From Patescibacteria group bacterium (lineage in GTDB: Bacteria; Patescibacteriota; Microgenomatia; UBA8517): a stretch of 35,522 nucleotides of DNA. The stretch spans positions 1 to 35,522 of the forward strand of contig JADFPI010000009.1 of assembly GCA_022562395.1 (NCBI GenBank), in the 5' to 3' direction. The notes beneath the pieces are model-generated. The model did no database searches, was not told the origin of the DNA, and worked only from the letters and a program-made list of their open reading frames with translations. Both the position numbers and the translations under genes were made by a program. This document shows positions 1 to 7,917 of the stretch, in pieces. Each line of letters opens with the position of its first letter. The stretch's first letter is position 1.

Positions 1-362
1 TGGCAGATATTTATCAACAGATGAACTCGGTAATTCGGCAGTTTAAACCCGATATCGTTGCCATCGAAAAGCTTTTTTTTGCAAGAAATGCAAAGACTGT
101 AATGCGCGTCGGCCAAGCACTAGGAGTGATGCTTTTATCTGCGGCCAGAGCAAAGGCTGAAATTTACGAATATGCACCCAAAACTATTAAAAAGGTTTTA
201 ACTGGAAACGGCAATGCAGATAAAAAAACTGTCCAAAAACACGTAAGGAAAATACTGGGTTCAAAAGTAAGAAGCAGAAAAAAACAAAAAACACATTTTG
301 ACAACTCGGCAGACGCACTTGCAGTAGCAATTTGTCATGTCATAAAAAGTGAAGGGGGGTGA
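1..362 (+). CDS. ruvC: Holliday junction endonuclease RuvC, 5'-partial
   Basis: RuvC resolves Holliday junctions as a dimer, together with RuvAB. The frame is open from base 3 through the track's ATG at 21, so the N-terminus (with the first catalytic Asp) lies outside the window. What remains is RuvC-like: AIEKLFF carries the second catalytic acid, VGQALGVML, YEYAPKTIKKVLTGNGNADK and the C-terminal ADALAVAICH are all family signatures. The residue aligned with E. coli Asp138 appears to be Asn (FDNSADALA), with an Asp one position earlier, while the last acid (Asp141 equivalent) is kept. The stop codon lies inside the ribosome binding site of the next gene, so the two are probably co-transcribed. 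Confidence 0.93.
   Translation, partial: ADIYQQMNSVIRQFKPDIVAIEKLFFARNAKTVMRVGQALGVMLLSAARAKAEIYEYAPKTIKKVLTGNGNADKKTVQKHVRKILGSKVRSRKKQKTHFDNSADALAVAICHVIKSEGG
352..362 (+). promoter_or_regulatory. Shine-Dalgarno of the EF-like gene
   Basis: AAGGGGGGTGA lies 9 nt before the ATG at 372 and contains the ruvC stop codon. It supports this start and translational linkage to ruvC. Confidence 0.6.
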
Positions 363-371
363 ATCTAACGA

Positions 372-626
372 ATGGCTGATTTAAAGATTGGAAAAGTAAC
401 ACATTATTATGACAAAATAGGCGTTGCAATAGTAGAGCTAGGCGCAGCGCTTTCAGTTGGAGATAAAGTTAAATTTGTAAGGGGCGGTGAGGATTTATTT
501 GAACAAGCGGTGGAGTCAATGCAAATTGAACATAAAAAAGTAGATTCTGCGAAAAAGGGAGATGTGGTAGGATTAAAAGCTGATAAGGAGATAAGAGAAG
601 GTGCGGAAGTTTTCAAAATCGGTTAA
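372..626 (+). CDS. EF-Tu domain-2-like mini protein (translation elongation factor-like)
   Basis: An 84-residue protein made only of a beta-barrel-like sequence: KIGKVTHYYDKIGVAIVEL, then SVGDKVKF, then AKKGDVVGLK and a final GAEVFKI. This matches the stand-alone 'translation elongation factor-like' proteins seen in archaea and CPR bacteria, which resemble domain 2 of translational GTPases without the GTPase. The molecular role is not established; nucleic-acid or ribosome contact is only inference. It sits between ruvC and a metallopeptidase gene whose GTG start overlaps its 3' end by 26 bp. Confidence 0.75.
   Translation: MADLKIGKVTHYYDKIGVAIVELGAALSVGDKVKFVRGGEDLFEQAVESMQIEHKKVDSAKKGDVVGLKADKEIREGAEVFKIG
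585..590 (+). promoter_or_regulatory. Shine-Dalgarno deciding the GTG start at 601
   Basis: AAGGAG sits 10 nt upstream of GTG 601, inside the 3' end of the preceding gene. This supports the overlapping GTG start rather than a later one. Confidence 0.5.
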
Positions 627-1083
627 AAAAAGCTCACCTCACGTCGGCTCGCCCAGATTAGACGAAGCTGGTAAGCAACCCGTATCGAGGTTGGTAGAGT
701 GGAGAAGAGCAGAGGACGTTGACAGAAGGCTTAAAAAATTAATAAACAATCTTAGTTTAGAATGGGCAAAACAGGGTAAAATTCACAGCTTCAGAAGCAA
801 ACACTCAAAGACAAAAGCCTATGCCAGAATATGGGGTCTTACGAGAATCTGGCAAAAAGCTTTAGGTGAAAAACCGACATACATTGTTGAAATAATATCC
901 GAGAGGTTTGATAAACTTGATGCTGACAAACAAGATAAAATTCTTTTGCACGAACTAGCCCATATACCTAAAAATTTTTCGGGAAGCTTGTTACCTCACA
1001 TTCGAAAAGGAAAAAGAAAATTTGACAGTAAAGTAGATATCTTAGTCGCACAATATAACAAAATTAAAAAAATGAATAAGTAG
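601..1083 (+). CDS. small putative metallopeptidase (HExxH)
   Basis: A 160-residue protein with a zinc-protease signature LLHELAHIP (HExxH at about residue 119) and a later His (LLPHIRKGKRKFD) that could be the third ligand. The pattern fits the 'putative phage metallopeptidase' family, small single-domain proteins of unknown substrate. The N-terminal 35 residues are basic and low in complexity. An SD-supported GTG start overlaps the preceding gene, so it is the third gene of the ruvC operon. No signal peptide is visible, so a cytoplasmic role is likely. Confidence 0.7.
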   Translation: MRKFSKSVKKSSPHVGSPRLDEAGKQPVSRLVEWRRAEDVDRRLKKLINNLSLEWAKQGKIHSFRSKHSKTKAYARIWGLTRIWQKALGEKPTYIVEIISERFDKLDADKQDKILLHELAHIPKNFSGSLLPHIRKGKRKFDSKVDILVAQYNKIKKMNK

Positions 1084-1084
1084 T

Positions 1085-1144
1085 TGGGTTAGGGTAAAGA
1101 GACTAGTTGACTCTTAACCATACTGGCTTCCTAAAGTTAACCCA
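1085..1144. other. inverted repeat upstream of holA
   Basis: TGGGTTA (1085-1091) pairs with TAACCCA (1138-1144). Nested inside is a second imperfect stem, GGGTAAAGAG with CTCTTAACC. It fills the gap between the metallopeptidase stop and holA, and could be a weak terminator, a leader structure or a protein site. There is no T-run after it. A TAAAAT hexamer (1150-1155) lies only 3 nt before the holA ATG. Confidence 0.35.
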
Positions 1145-1158
1145 TTGACTAAAATCCA

Positions 1159-1827
1159 ATGAGCATAATTATATTGCACGGTGACCACTCTATTAGAGCT
1201 TATGAAAAATTACATTTATTAATAAAATATGCTAAAAGAAAGGGCCTAGAAATTAATAGAATTTCTGCCGAAGATAGCGTTTCAGAGAAGCTTACTTCAA
1301 AAAGTCTTTTCGCTCCCCACGCATTATTTTTAATTGAAAAAATCAAACGAGCGGGAAAAAAGGACTTAAAATGGCTAAAAGAAAACATCACTAGAATAGA
1401 AGCAGAAATTATAGTTTATGAGCCTTCTAAATTATCAAAAACGATTATCAATTCATTTCCAAAAGCAAAAGTCGAAGAATTCAAACTTCCCACAAACATT
1501 TGGAAATTTTTAGATGCTTTTTATCCGGGAAATTCACGAAATGTATTTAGGCTTTTGCACGAGATTGTAAAAAAAGACACTCCGGAGATGATAGTCGGCC
1601 TTATAAATTGGCGCTTAACAGACATTTATATTTTTCTTAAAAACCCTGAAAAAATTTCTTATGAGACCTGGAGGTTAAGGAAGCTCGAGTATCAAGCAAA
1701 GAAATACAGTGAGGCGAAAGTAGTTAAAATTTTAAGAATGCTTGGCAAGGCTGATTTTGAGGCTAAAATAGGAAAAAATGACCTTCTGACCTCTCTTGAC
1801 CTGATTATCGCCATCGAACTAGAATAA
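1159..1827 (+). CDS. holA: DNA polymerase III subunit delta (clamp loader), short form
   Basis: HolA opens the sliding clamp as part of the clamp-loader complex. At 222 residues it is well under the usual 330-340, but keeps the general pattern: an N-terminal FILHGD-like strand (IIILHGDHSI), a middle strand IIVYEPSKLSK, and a C-terminal helical collar (NIWKFLDAFYPGNSRNVFRLL, then IVGLINWRLTDIYIFLKNP and LLTSLDLIIAIE). Like other delta subunits it shows no proper Walker A. Shortened HolA proteins are usual in CPR genomes. It is followed 5 nt later by the phosphomutase gene, without a clear SD. Confidence 0.75.
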   Translation: MSIIILHGDHSIRAYEKLHLLIKYAKRKGLEINRISAEDSVSEKLTSKSLFAPHALFLIEKIKRAGKKDLKWLKENITRIEAEIIVYEPSKLSKTIINSFPKAKVEEFKLPTNIWKFLDAFYPGNSRNVFRLLHEIVKKDTPEMIVGLINWRLTDIYIFLKNPEKISYETWRLRKLEYQAKKYSEAKVVKILRMLGKADFEAKIGKNDLLTSLDLIIAIELE

Positions 1828-1832
1828 ACAAC

Positions 1833-3200
1833 ATGAAGGTTGATACCTCGATTTTTAAAGCCTACGATATTAGAGGAATTTATCCAGATAGTATTGACGA
1901 AGAGATAGCTGAAAAAGTGGGTCGCGCATACGCAATCATATTAAAAGGAGAAAATCCCGGTAAAAAACTAACCGTTGTTGTCGGTGAGGACATGAGGTTA
2001 TCTTCCCCTTCCCTTAAGAAAAGTTTAATAAAAGGCTTAACCGAATCCGGCTTGAATGTTTCAGATGTTGGGTTAGTTTCTACCCCAACTTTTTATTTTG
2101 CAGTTGCTTACTATAAGTATGACGGTGGAATTCAAGTTTCTGCATCTCATAACCCCAAAGAGTATAACGGCCTAAAAATGACCAGGGGGCGCGGGATACC
2201 AGTTGGCGGTGATACCGGAATTATGGAGATTAAAGACCTAGTTGTCAAAAATAAATTTGAAAATGCAAAAACAAAAGGAAAAGTTGCAAAAAGAGATAAC
2301 GTTTTAATAGATGCGGAAATAGTACAAAGCAAAAATATAGATACCTCTAAGATTAAACCATTCAAAATTGTTGCAGATGCAGCAAATGCTATGGGCGCTT
2401 TGGACCTTGAGGCTGTGTTTTCTCAACTTTCCTGTAAGCTAGTAAAGCTTAACTTTAAGCTCGACGGCACCTTCCCTGCTCATCACCCCGATCCTCTAAA
2501 GGAAGAAACTCTCACACAGCTAAAAGAAGCAGTAGTAAAAGAAAAAGCGGATATGGGGATTGCACCTGACGGAGATGGTGATCGTTACTTCTTTATCGAT
2601 GAGAAAGGTGAAACGGTTCCACAACCAATACTTCGAGGCTTGATGGCGCAAATAGAACTAAAAGAAAATCCTGGTGCAACAGTTTGCTATGACGTTAGAC
2701 CCGGTAGAATCACTCGTGACATGATTGAAGAGGTAGGTGGAAAAGCAGTTGTTACCAGGGTAGGACATTCTTTGATAAAGGAAACTATGTTAAAAGAAGA
2801 TGCTGTTTTTGGTGGTGAATCCTCGGGTCATTACTTTTATAAATTTCCTTACGGCACTTTTGAAGCACCAATCGTTTTGGTTTTGAAGTTTTTACTCTAT
2901 CTATCAGAGCAAAATAAGCCGTTGTCCGAAGTAATAAAGCCCTATAAAAGATATTTTCACTCGGGAGAGATTAACTCCGATGTCAAAGATAAAGAAGCAA
3001 AAATGGAAGAAATTGTCAAAAAATATTCAGACGGCAAACTTTCTCGTTTGGATGGAATAACCATAGAATATCCAGATTATTGGTTTAATGTCCGAGCATC
3101 AAACACAGAGCCTTTGCTTCGCTTTGCACTCGAGGCGAAGACAAAAGAGCTTATGGGGAAAAAGCGTGATGAAATAACAAAATTGATTTGGAATAATTGA
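1833..3200 (+). CDS. manB: phosphomannomutase/phosphoglucomutase
   Basis: An alpha-D-phosphohexomutase interconverting hexose 1- and 6-phosphates, feeding nucleotide-sugar synthesis. All four family landmarks are visible in order: FKAYDIRGIYP at the N-terminus, the phosphoserine loop VSASHNPKEYNG, the Mg loop APDGDGDRYFFID, the sugar-recognition loop GGESSGHYF, and the C-terminal phosphate-binding RASNTEPLLRF. Its 455 residues match the PMM/PGM class. Substrate preference (mannose, glucose or both) cannot be read from sequence. The stop codon directly abuts the next gene's ATG, which encodes a phosphoglucose/phosphomannose isomerase, so a shared sugar-phosphate pathway is likely. Confidence 0.93.
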   Translation: MKVDTSIFKAYDIRGIYPDSIDEEIAEKVGRAYAIILKGENPGKKLTVVVGEDMRLSSPSLKKSLIKGLTESGLNVSDVGLVSTPTFYFAVAYYKYDGGIQVSASHNPKEYNGLKMTRGRGIPVGGDTGIMEIKDLVVKNKFENAKTKGKVAKRDNVLIDAEIVQSKNIDTSKIKPFKIVADAANAMGALDLEAVFSQLSCKLVKLNFKLDGTFPAHHPDPLKEETLTQLKEAVVKEKADMGIAPDGDGDRYFFIDEKGETVPQPILRGLMAQIELKENPGATVCYDVRPGRITRDMIEEVGGKAVVTRVGHSLIKETMLKEDAVFGGESSGHYFYKFPYGTFEAPIVLVLKFLLYLSEQNKPLSEVIKPYKRYFHSGEINSDVKDKEAKMEEIVKKYSDGKLSRLDGITIEYPDYWFNVRASNTEPLLRFALEAKTKELMGKKRDEITKLIWNN

Positions 3201-4253
3201 ATGGCTGCATTAAACGACAAATACAAGTTAGTTCTGGAAACGATTAAAGCTTATCCTGCACAACTTAAGCAGGCCTGGGATGAGATAAATGAAATGAAGC
3301 TTCCGAAGGAATTCGAGAATGTCGAAAATGTTGTAGTCTGTGGAATGGGAGGTTCAGCCTTGGGTGCTAGAATGATTGATTCTTTAATTATTGACAAAGT
3401 AAAAGTGCCAATAGAAATTATTAACCAGTATCACATTCCTTTTTATGCTAATGGAAATACCTTACTTATCTCATCCTCCTACTCCGGAAACACAGAAGAA
3501 GCATTAAGTTGCCTAAACGATGCATTAAAGGCTAAAGCAAAAATTTTTGGGATAACTACTGGCGGAAAGCTCGCAGAAAGATTGAAAAAAGATAAAATTC
3601 CAGGCTACATATTCAACCCGAGAAATAATCCTTCAAAACAGCCGAGGATGGCGGTTGGTTATTCCGTGGGTGCAATTTTGGCAATCTTTTCAAAACTAGG
3701 CTTTATAGAAATAAGTGAAGCGGATATTGAAGGAGCAATCGAGACAATGAGAGAGGCCATTGTCTCTTTTGATAAAAGTCGCAGCCCTAAAGATAATTTT
3801 GCAAAAACTTTGGCTAAAAAACTCGAAAAACGCGCACCAATTTTGGTTGCATCTGAACATCTCTTGGGAGTCGCACATACTATAAAAAACCAATTCAACG
3901 AATCCGCAAAAACTTTTTGCGCTCTTTTTGACTTGCCGGAACTTAATCATCACCTTATGGAAGGTCTTCAAAACCCTGCTCGGTTAAAAGAAGTTTTACA
4001 CTTTGTATTTTTATTCTCAAATCTTTATGGAGAACGCGTGCAGGCACGATACCCCTTAACATCCGAAGTTGTAGAAAAAAACGGTTACGAGTTTTCCCAA
4101 TTTACCCCAAAATCAAGCAAAAAACTAAATCAAGTGTTTGAGACATTAGTGTTTGGCTCATTTGTGGGTTATTATTTATCAGAATCCTACCAAATCGATC
4201 CAACAGCGATTCCTTGGGTAGACTACTTCAAGAAAAAACTCTCCAAATCATAA
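3201..4253 (+). CDS. bifunctional phosphoglucose/phosphomannose isomerase
   Basis: Interconverts glucose-6-P or mannose-6-P with fructose-6-P. The 350 residues show two SIS domains: VVCGMGGSALGARMIDSL (about residues 47-64), SSSYSGNTEEALSC (about 92-105), and a second half with FNESAKTFCALFDLPELNHH, typical of the archaeal/CPR PGI-PMI family rather than classical Pgi (about 550 residues). The TGA of the mutase is followed immediately by this ATG, with no SD, suggesting coupled translation. No conventional pgi or manA is seen in the window, so this may be the only route to fructose-6-P here. Confidence 0.9.
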   Translation: MAALNDKYKLVLETIKAYPAQLKQAWDEINEMKLPKEFENVENVVVCGMGGSALGARMIDSLIIDKVKVPIEIINQYHIPFYANGNTLLISSSYSGNTEEALSCLNDALKAKAKIFGITTGGKLAERLKKDKIPGYIFNPRNNPSKQPRMAVGYSVGAILAIFSKLGFIEISEADIEGAIETMREAIVSFDKSRSPKDNFAKTLAKKLEKRAPILVASEHLLGVAHTIKNQFNESAKTFCALFDLPELNHHLMEGLQNPARLKEVLHFVFLFSNLYGERVQARYPLTSEVVEKNGYEFSQFTPKSSKKLNQVFETLVFGSFVGYYLSESYQIDPTAIPWVDYFKKKLSKS

Positions 4254-4290
4254 TTTGCCTATGTTAATATGAATTTGGCTATTACAACAT

Positions 4291-6597
4291 ATGTCATCTG
4301 CCCAACCTCTAATACTAGACTTTTCAAAAATTGACAAGCGAGACATTCCTCTCGTAGGTGGAAAGGGAGCAAATTTGGGAGAGATGGTAAAAGCCGGCTT
4401 TCCAGTTCCTCTTGGATTTGCGGTAACGGTAGCCGCCTACGACACCTTTTTAAAAGAAAACAATTTATCAATAAAGATAAAAAAGACTCTTGCTGAGATC
4501 GATGTAAATGACCCGGGACAATTAGACCGCGCCTCAAAAAATATTACCGGGACCCTAGTAAAAAGCAAGATTCCGGATGCGGTCGCGAGAGAGGTAATAA
4601 GCGCCTATAAAAAGCTTTCAGGTCGGCTTAAGCATTCTTTGGTTGCTGTGCGTTCTTCAGCAACGGCGGAGGATTTGCCTGAGGCGTCATTTGCCGGTCA
4701 ACAAGAAACCTTTCTAAATATTAAAGGTGAGGCAAGTCTTCTTGAGTCTATCCGCGCTTGTTGGGCATCTCTTTTTACAGCTAGGGCCATTTTTTATAGG
4801 GAGCATAATAAAATCGATCACGAACAAGTAAAAATATCTGTTATTGTCCAAAAAATGATTCAATCAGAGGTGTCCGGCGTAATGTTTTCTATTGATCCTG
4901 TAACAAATGAAAAAGATAGGATTGTAATTGAGGCCGTTTGGGGACTGGGTGAGCTTATTGTTCAAGGTTCAGTTGTTCCAGACAGGTATGTTGTTCAAAA
5001 GGAAACTTTTTCTATCCTTTCAAAAGAAATTTCCGAGCAAAATATACAACTAGTCAAAAAGCGTCATGAAACAAAAGAGGTTAAAGTTCCCAAAAATAAA
5101 TTGAATAAGCGAAAACTCTCCGACGAGGACATAGTTGAGCTTGCCCGCCTTGCAGATAAGTTGCAAAAACACTACTTCTTTCCACAGGATGTTGAGTGGG
5201 CAAAGAAGGGTAAAGAATTATTTATTGTTCAAACTCGGCCGGTGACAACGATAAGTAAACAAACCGCCAAAAAAGCCAGGGGTAATCAAAAGGAGGTAAA
5301 ACTTAAAGATATCGAATTAAAATTTGCTGCTAAACCAATATTAGAAGGCACATCAGCAAGCCCGGGAATTGGAACAGGTGAGGTAAAAATAATTAAAAAC
5401 GCTAAGCAAATTGATCGAGTAAAAAAGGGCGACGTTTTAGTTTCGGCAATGACTTCTCCCGATTTTGTACCAGCTATGAAACGGGCGGTCGCTATCGTCA
5501 CGGACGCAGGAGGTGCAACTTCACACGCTGCCATAGTCTCAAGAGAGCTCGGTATACCTTGTGTTGTCGGGACAAAAGAGGCAACAAAAAGGCTCTCGGA
5601 CGGCATTGTTGTTACAGTCGATGGAACGCGCGGCAATGTCTATCTAGGCTCTAAAGTAAAAATTGAAGAGAAAAAGAAAGCAAAGAAAAAGATAATCACC
5701 AGAAAGACTGCCACCAAGCTCTATGTAAATTTAGCGGAGCCAGAACTGGCTAAAGAAGTATCTCGTAAAAATGTCGATGGGGTGGGTTTGTTGCGTGCAG
5801 AATTTATGATTGCAAATATTGGTATCCATCCAAAAGAAGCAATAAAACTAAAAAAACAGGATAAATTTGTCGATAAATTATCAAAGGATTTAGAGACTTT
5901 TTGTAAATCCTTTCATCCAAGACCGGTTGTTTACAGAGCAACTGATTTCAAGACAAACGAATATCGATCTTTGCGCGGCGGAGAAGCTTGGGAGCCGGAA
6001 GAGCCGAATCCGATGTTGGGTTTTAGAGGTGCTTACCGCTACATTTCAAGCCCCGAAGTTTTTACACTCGAGCTGAACGCGATTAAGAGAGTACGTGAGA
6101 AATATAATAACCTTTGGCTGATGATCCCCTTTGTCCGTTCGCCGGAAGAACTTGCCAAGGTCAGAAGAATTGTTGCAGGAGAGGGATTCTTTGAAAACCC
6201 AAGCTTTAAATTCTGGATGATGGTCGAGCTTCCGGTTAATGTGATTTTACTTGAAGAATTTATAAAAGTAGGGATTAACGGAGTATCTGTCGGCTCAAAT
6301 GATTTAACGATGCTTCTTCTCGGTACGGATAGAGATAATGCAGAAGTGGCCGATGCCTTTGACGAACGCTCGCCTTCCGTATACTGGGCACTAAAAAAAG
6401 TGATTAAAATTTGTCACAAACACAACGTAACTTCTTCAATTTGTGGGCAAGCACCGTCCGACTATGACGATATGGTCGAAAAATTAATAAAAATGGGCAT
6501 AACAAGTATTTCGGTTAATCCAGATGCGATCAATAGAGTAAGAAGTGTAATATATGAAGCAGAAAAAGAAGTCGTCGGAGTCAAGAGAAACACGTAG
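4291..6597 (+). CDS. ppsA: phosphoenolpyruvate synthase
   Basis: Makes PEP from pyruvate, ATP and water (with AMP and phosphate), the entry step to gluconeogenesis. The order is a PPDK N-terminal ATP-binding domain (VGGKGANLGEM; AVRSSATAEDLPEASFAGQ; VMFSIDPVTN; VEWAKKGKELFIVQTRPVT), the phosphohistidine swivel domain (GGATSHAAIVSRELGIPCVVGT, His about 412), and the PEP/pyruvate TIM barrel (GVGLLRAEFM; SVGSNDLTMLLLGTDRDN; SICGQAPS with Cys about 718). Length 768 is normal for PpsA. A weak TATTAC hexamer lies 5 nt before the ATG and there is no SD. Next come enolase and phosphoglycerate mutase, the following gluconeogenic steps. Confidence 0.95.
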   Translation: MSSAQPLILDFSKIDKRDIPLVGGKGANLGEMVKAGFPVPLGFAVTVAAYDTFLKENNLSIKIKKTLAEIDVNDPGQLDRASKNITGTLVKSKIPDAVAREVISAYKKLSGRLKHSLVAVRSSATAEDLPEASFAGQQETFLNIKGEASLLESIRACWASLFTARAIFYREHNKIDHEQVKISVIVQKMIQSEVSGVMFSIDPVTNEKDRIVIEAVWGLGELIVQGSVVPDRYVVQKETFSILSKEISEQNIQLVKKRHETKEVKVPKNKLNKRKLSDEDIVELARLADKLQKHYFFPQDVEWAKKGKELFIVQTRPVTTISKQTAKKARGNQKEVKLKDIELKFAAKPILEGTSASPGIGTGEVKIIKNAKQIDRVKKGDVLVSAMTSPDFVPAMKRAVAIVTDAGGATSHAAIVSRELGIPCVVGTKEATKRLSDGIVVTVDGTRGNVYLGSKVKIEEKKKAKKKIITRKTATKLYVNLAEPELAKEVSRKNVDGVGLLRAEFMIANIGIHPKEAIKLKKQDKFVDKLSKDLETFCKSFHPRPVVYRATDFKTNEYRSLRGGEAWEPEEPNPMLGFRGAYRYISSPEVFTLELNAIKRVREKYNNLWLMIPFVRSPEELAKVRRIVAGEGFFENPSFKFWMMVELPVNVILLEEFIKVGINGVSVGSNDLTMLLLGTDRDNAEVADAFDERSPSVYWALKKVIKICHKHNVTSSICGQAPSDYDDMVEKLIKMGITSISVNPDAINRVRSVIYEAEKEVVGVKRNT

Positions 6598-6603
6598 TAT
6601 GAT

Positions 6604-6627
6604 ATTAGAGGTTAGACGCTCTCTAAT
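6604..6627 (+). terminator. candidate weak hairpin after ppsA
   Basis: ATTAGAG and CTCTAAT form a perfect 7-bp stem around a 10-nt loop, followed by only a short T stretch. It could attenuate transcription between ppsA and eno. The weak A/T-rich stem makes a true terminator uncertain. Confidence 0.25.
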
Positions 6628-6645
6628 TTCCAAACAGCCAATTTC

Positions 6646-6651
6646 TATAAT
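6646..6651 (+). promoter_or_regulatory. consensus -10 box of eno
   Basis: A perfect TATAAT ends 3 nt before the enolase ATG at 6655, slightly too close for a conventional leaderless start; a two-base shift (TCTATA) would give 5 nt. No good -35 is seen and there is no SD. It suggests a separate eno-gpmI-dedA transcript. Confidence 0.45.
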
Positions 6652-6654
6652 TCT

Positions 6655-7914
6655 ATGGCAAAAATAAAAAGAATTTGGGCTAGAGAAATTCTAGATTCGC
6701 GAGGTATCCCAACGGTAGAGGTTGCCTGCCAGCTAGATAGTGGCCACTTCGGAGTAAGCTCTGTTCCAAGCGGTACTTCCACCGGCACGCACGAAGCTTT
6801 AGAACTTCGAGACAAGGACGAATCAAGATATCACGGGCTAGGAGTTTTGAAGGCTGTCGAAAACATAAACAAAGTCTTTGCACCGGCCGTTATCGGAATG
6901 GACCCAACCCTGCAGGAAGTAATCGACAATAAATTAATATCAATTGACGGGACAGAGAATAAAAGAAAGTATGGCGCAAATGCTATACTGGCCGTTTCCG
7001 AAGTTGTCTCAAAAGTAGGTGCAATATCTCAAGGGCTTACTCTTTATTCTTGGATAAATAATTTAGCTCAAAGAAAACAAATTAAAGCCCAAATGAAAGT
7101 TCCAACCCCTATCTTTGTTATGATAGAAGGCGGTTTACACGGAGCCGGAAATCTAGATTTTCAAGAGTTTCATTTAATCCCTGCTTCTTCAAAAAAATAC
7201 AGTGATGCTTTGAGATCTGGCGCAGAAATTTTTTTAGTAATAGGCAAAAATCTGCAAAGAAGAGGTGCAACTCACTCATTTGGCCAAGAAGGAGGTTATA
7301 CCCCTAACCTTTTCACCAATGCCGACGCTTTTGAGGTAATTGTCGATTCGATAAAGCAAACGCCCTACGACTTGGGTCGTGATGTTTTTCTAGGCCTAGA
7401 TGCTGCGGCCAGTTTCTTTTTCAAAAACGGAGGATATACTATTAAAGATAAATCAGCCCCGATGGACGACAATGCCTTGCTTGAGTTTTATAAATCTTTA
7501 AACGACCAATATCATTTGGAAATTATTGAGGATGCTTTTGCCCAAGACGAGTGGAAAAGTTGGAAAATTTTTTATAACCTTTTAGGCGAGCAACTCCTTA
7601 TAGTTGGGGATGATTTACTTACTGCTAATTTAACTAGAGTTCAAAAAGCTATTGACGAAAAAACCTGCAACGCAATTTTAGTTAAGCCAAATCAAGTAGG
7701 AACAGTCACTGAAACTCTTGACGTTATTAAAAAGGCAAAAGACGCTAATTGGAAAATAATAGCCTCCCACCGAGGAGGTGAAACCAACGACTGGTTTATT
7801 GCAGATTTTGCAGTAGGCGTTGGAGCCGACTACGTTAAATTCGGCGCTCCCGCAAGAGGAGAGCGTGTTGCGAAATATAACAGGCTATCTTCTATTGAAA
7901 TTGAACTCCAATAA
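6655..7914 (+). CDS. eno: enolase (phosphopyruvate hydratase), divergent
   Basis: Interconverts 2-phosphoglycerate and PEP. The 419 residues span a full enolase: EILDSRGIPTVEV at the N-terminus, the mobile loop VPSGTSTGTHEALELRD, GNLDFQEFHLIP, the catalytic Glu in GQEGGYTPNL (E212), metal ligands in LGLDAAAS, IEDAF and VGDDLL, the catalytic Lys in LVKPNQVGT (K344), His in SHRGGETND (H372) and GAPARGERVAKYN at the end. Several normally fixed positions differ: GDEGG is GQEGG, SHRSGETED is SHRGGETND, and RSERVAKYN is RGERVAKYN. The active-site acids and Lys remain, so activity is expected. It is followed 3 nt later by gpmI. Confidence 0.93.
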   Translation: MAKIKRIWAREILDSRGIPTVEVACQLDSGHFGVSSVPSGTSTGTHEALELRDKDESRYHGLGVLKAVENINKVFAPAVIGMDPTLQEVIDNKLISIDGTENKRKYGANAILAVSEVVSKVGAISQGLTLYSWINNLAQRKQIKAQMKVPTPIFVMIEGGLHGAGNLDFQEFHLIPASSKKYSDALRSGAEIFLVIGKNLQRRGATHSFGQEGGYTPNLFTNADAFEVIVDSIKQTPYDLGRDVFLGLDAAASFFFKNGGYTIKDKSAPMDDNALLEFYKSLNDQYHLEIIEDAFAQDEWKSWKIFYNLLGEQLLIVGDDLLTANLTRVQKAIDEKTCNAILVKPNQVGTVTETLDVIKKAKDANWKIIASHRGGETNDWFIADFAVGVGADYVKFGAPARGERVAKYNRLSSIEIELQ

Positions 7915-7917
7915 ATT

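Noticed and set aside
5286-5636. Minus-strand ORF of 116 aa inside ppsA
   Set aside because: Shadow of the PEP synthase swivel domain coding region, without upstream signals.
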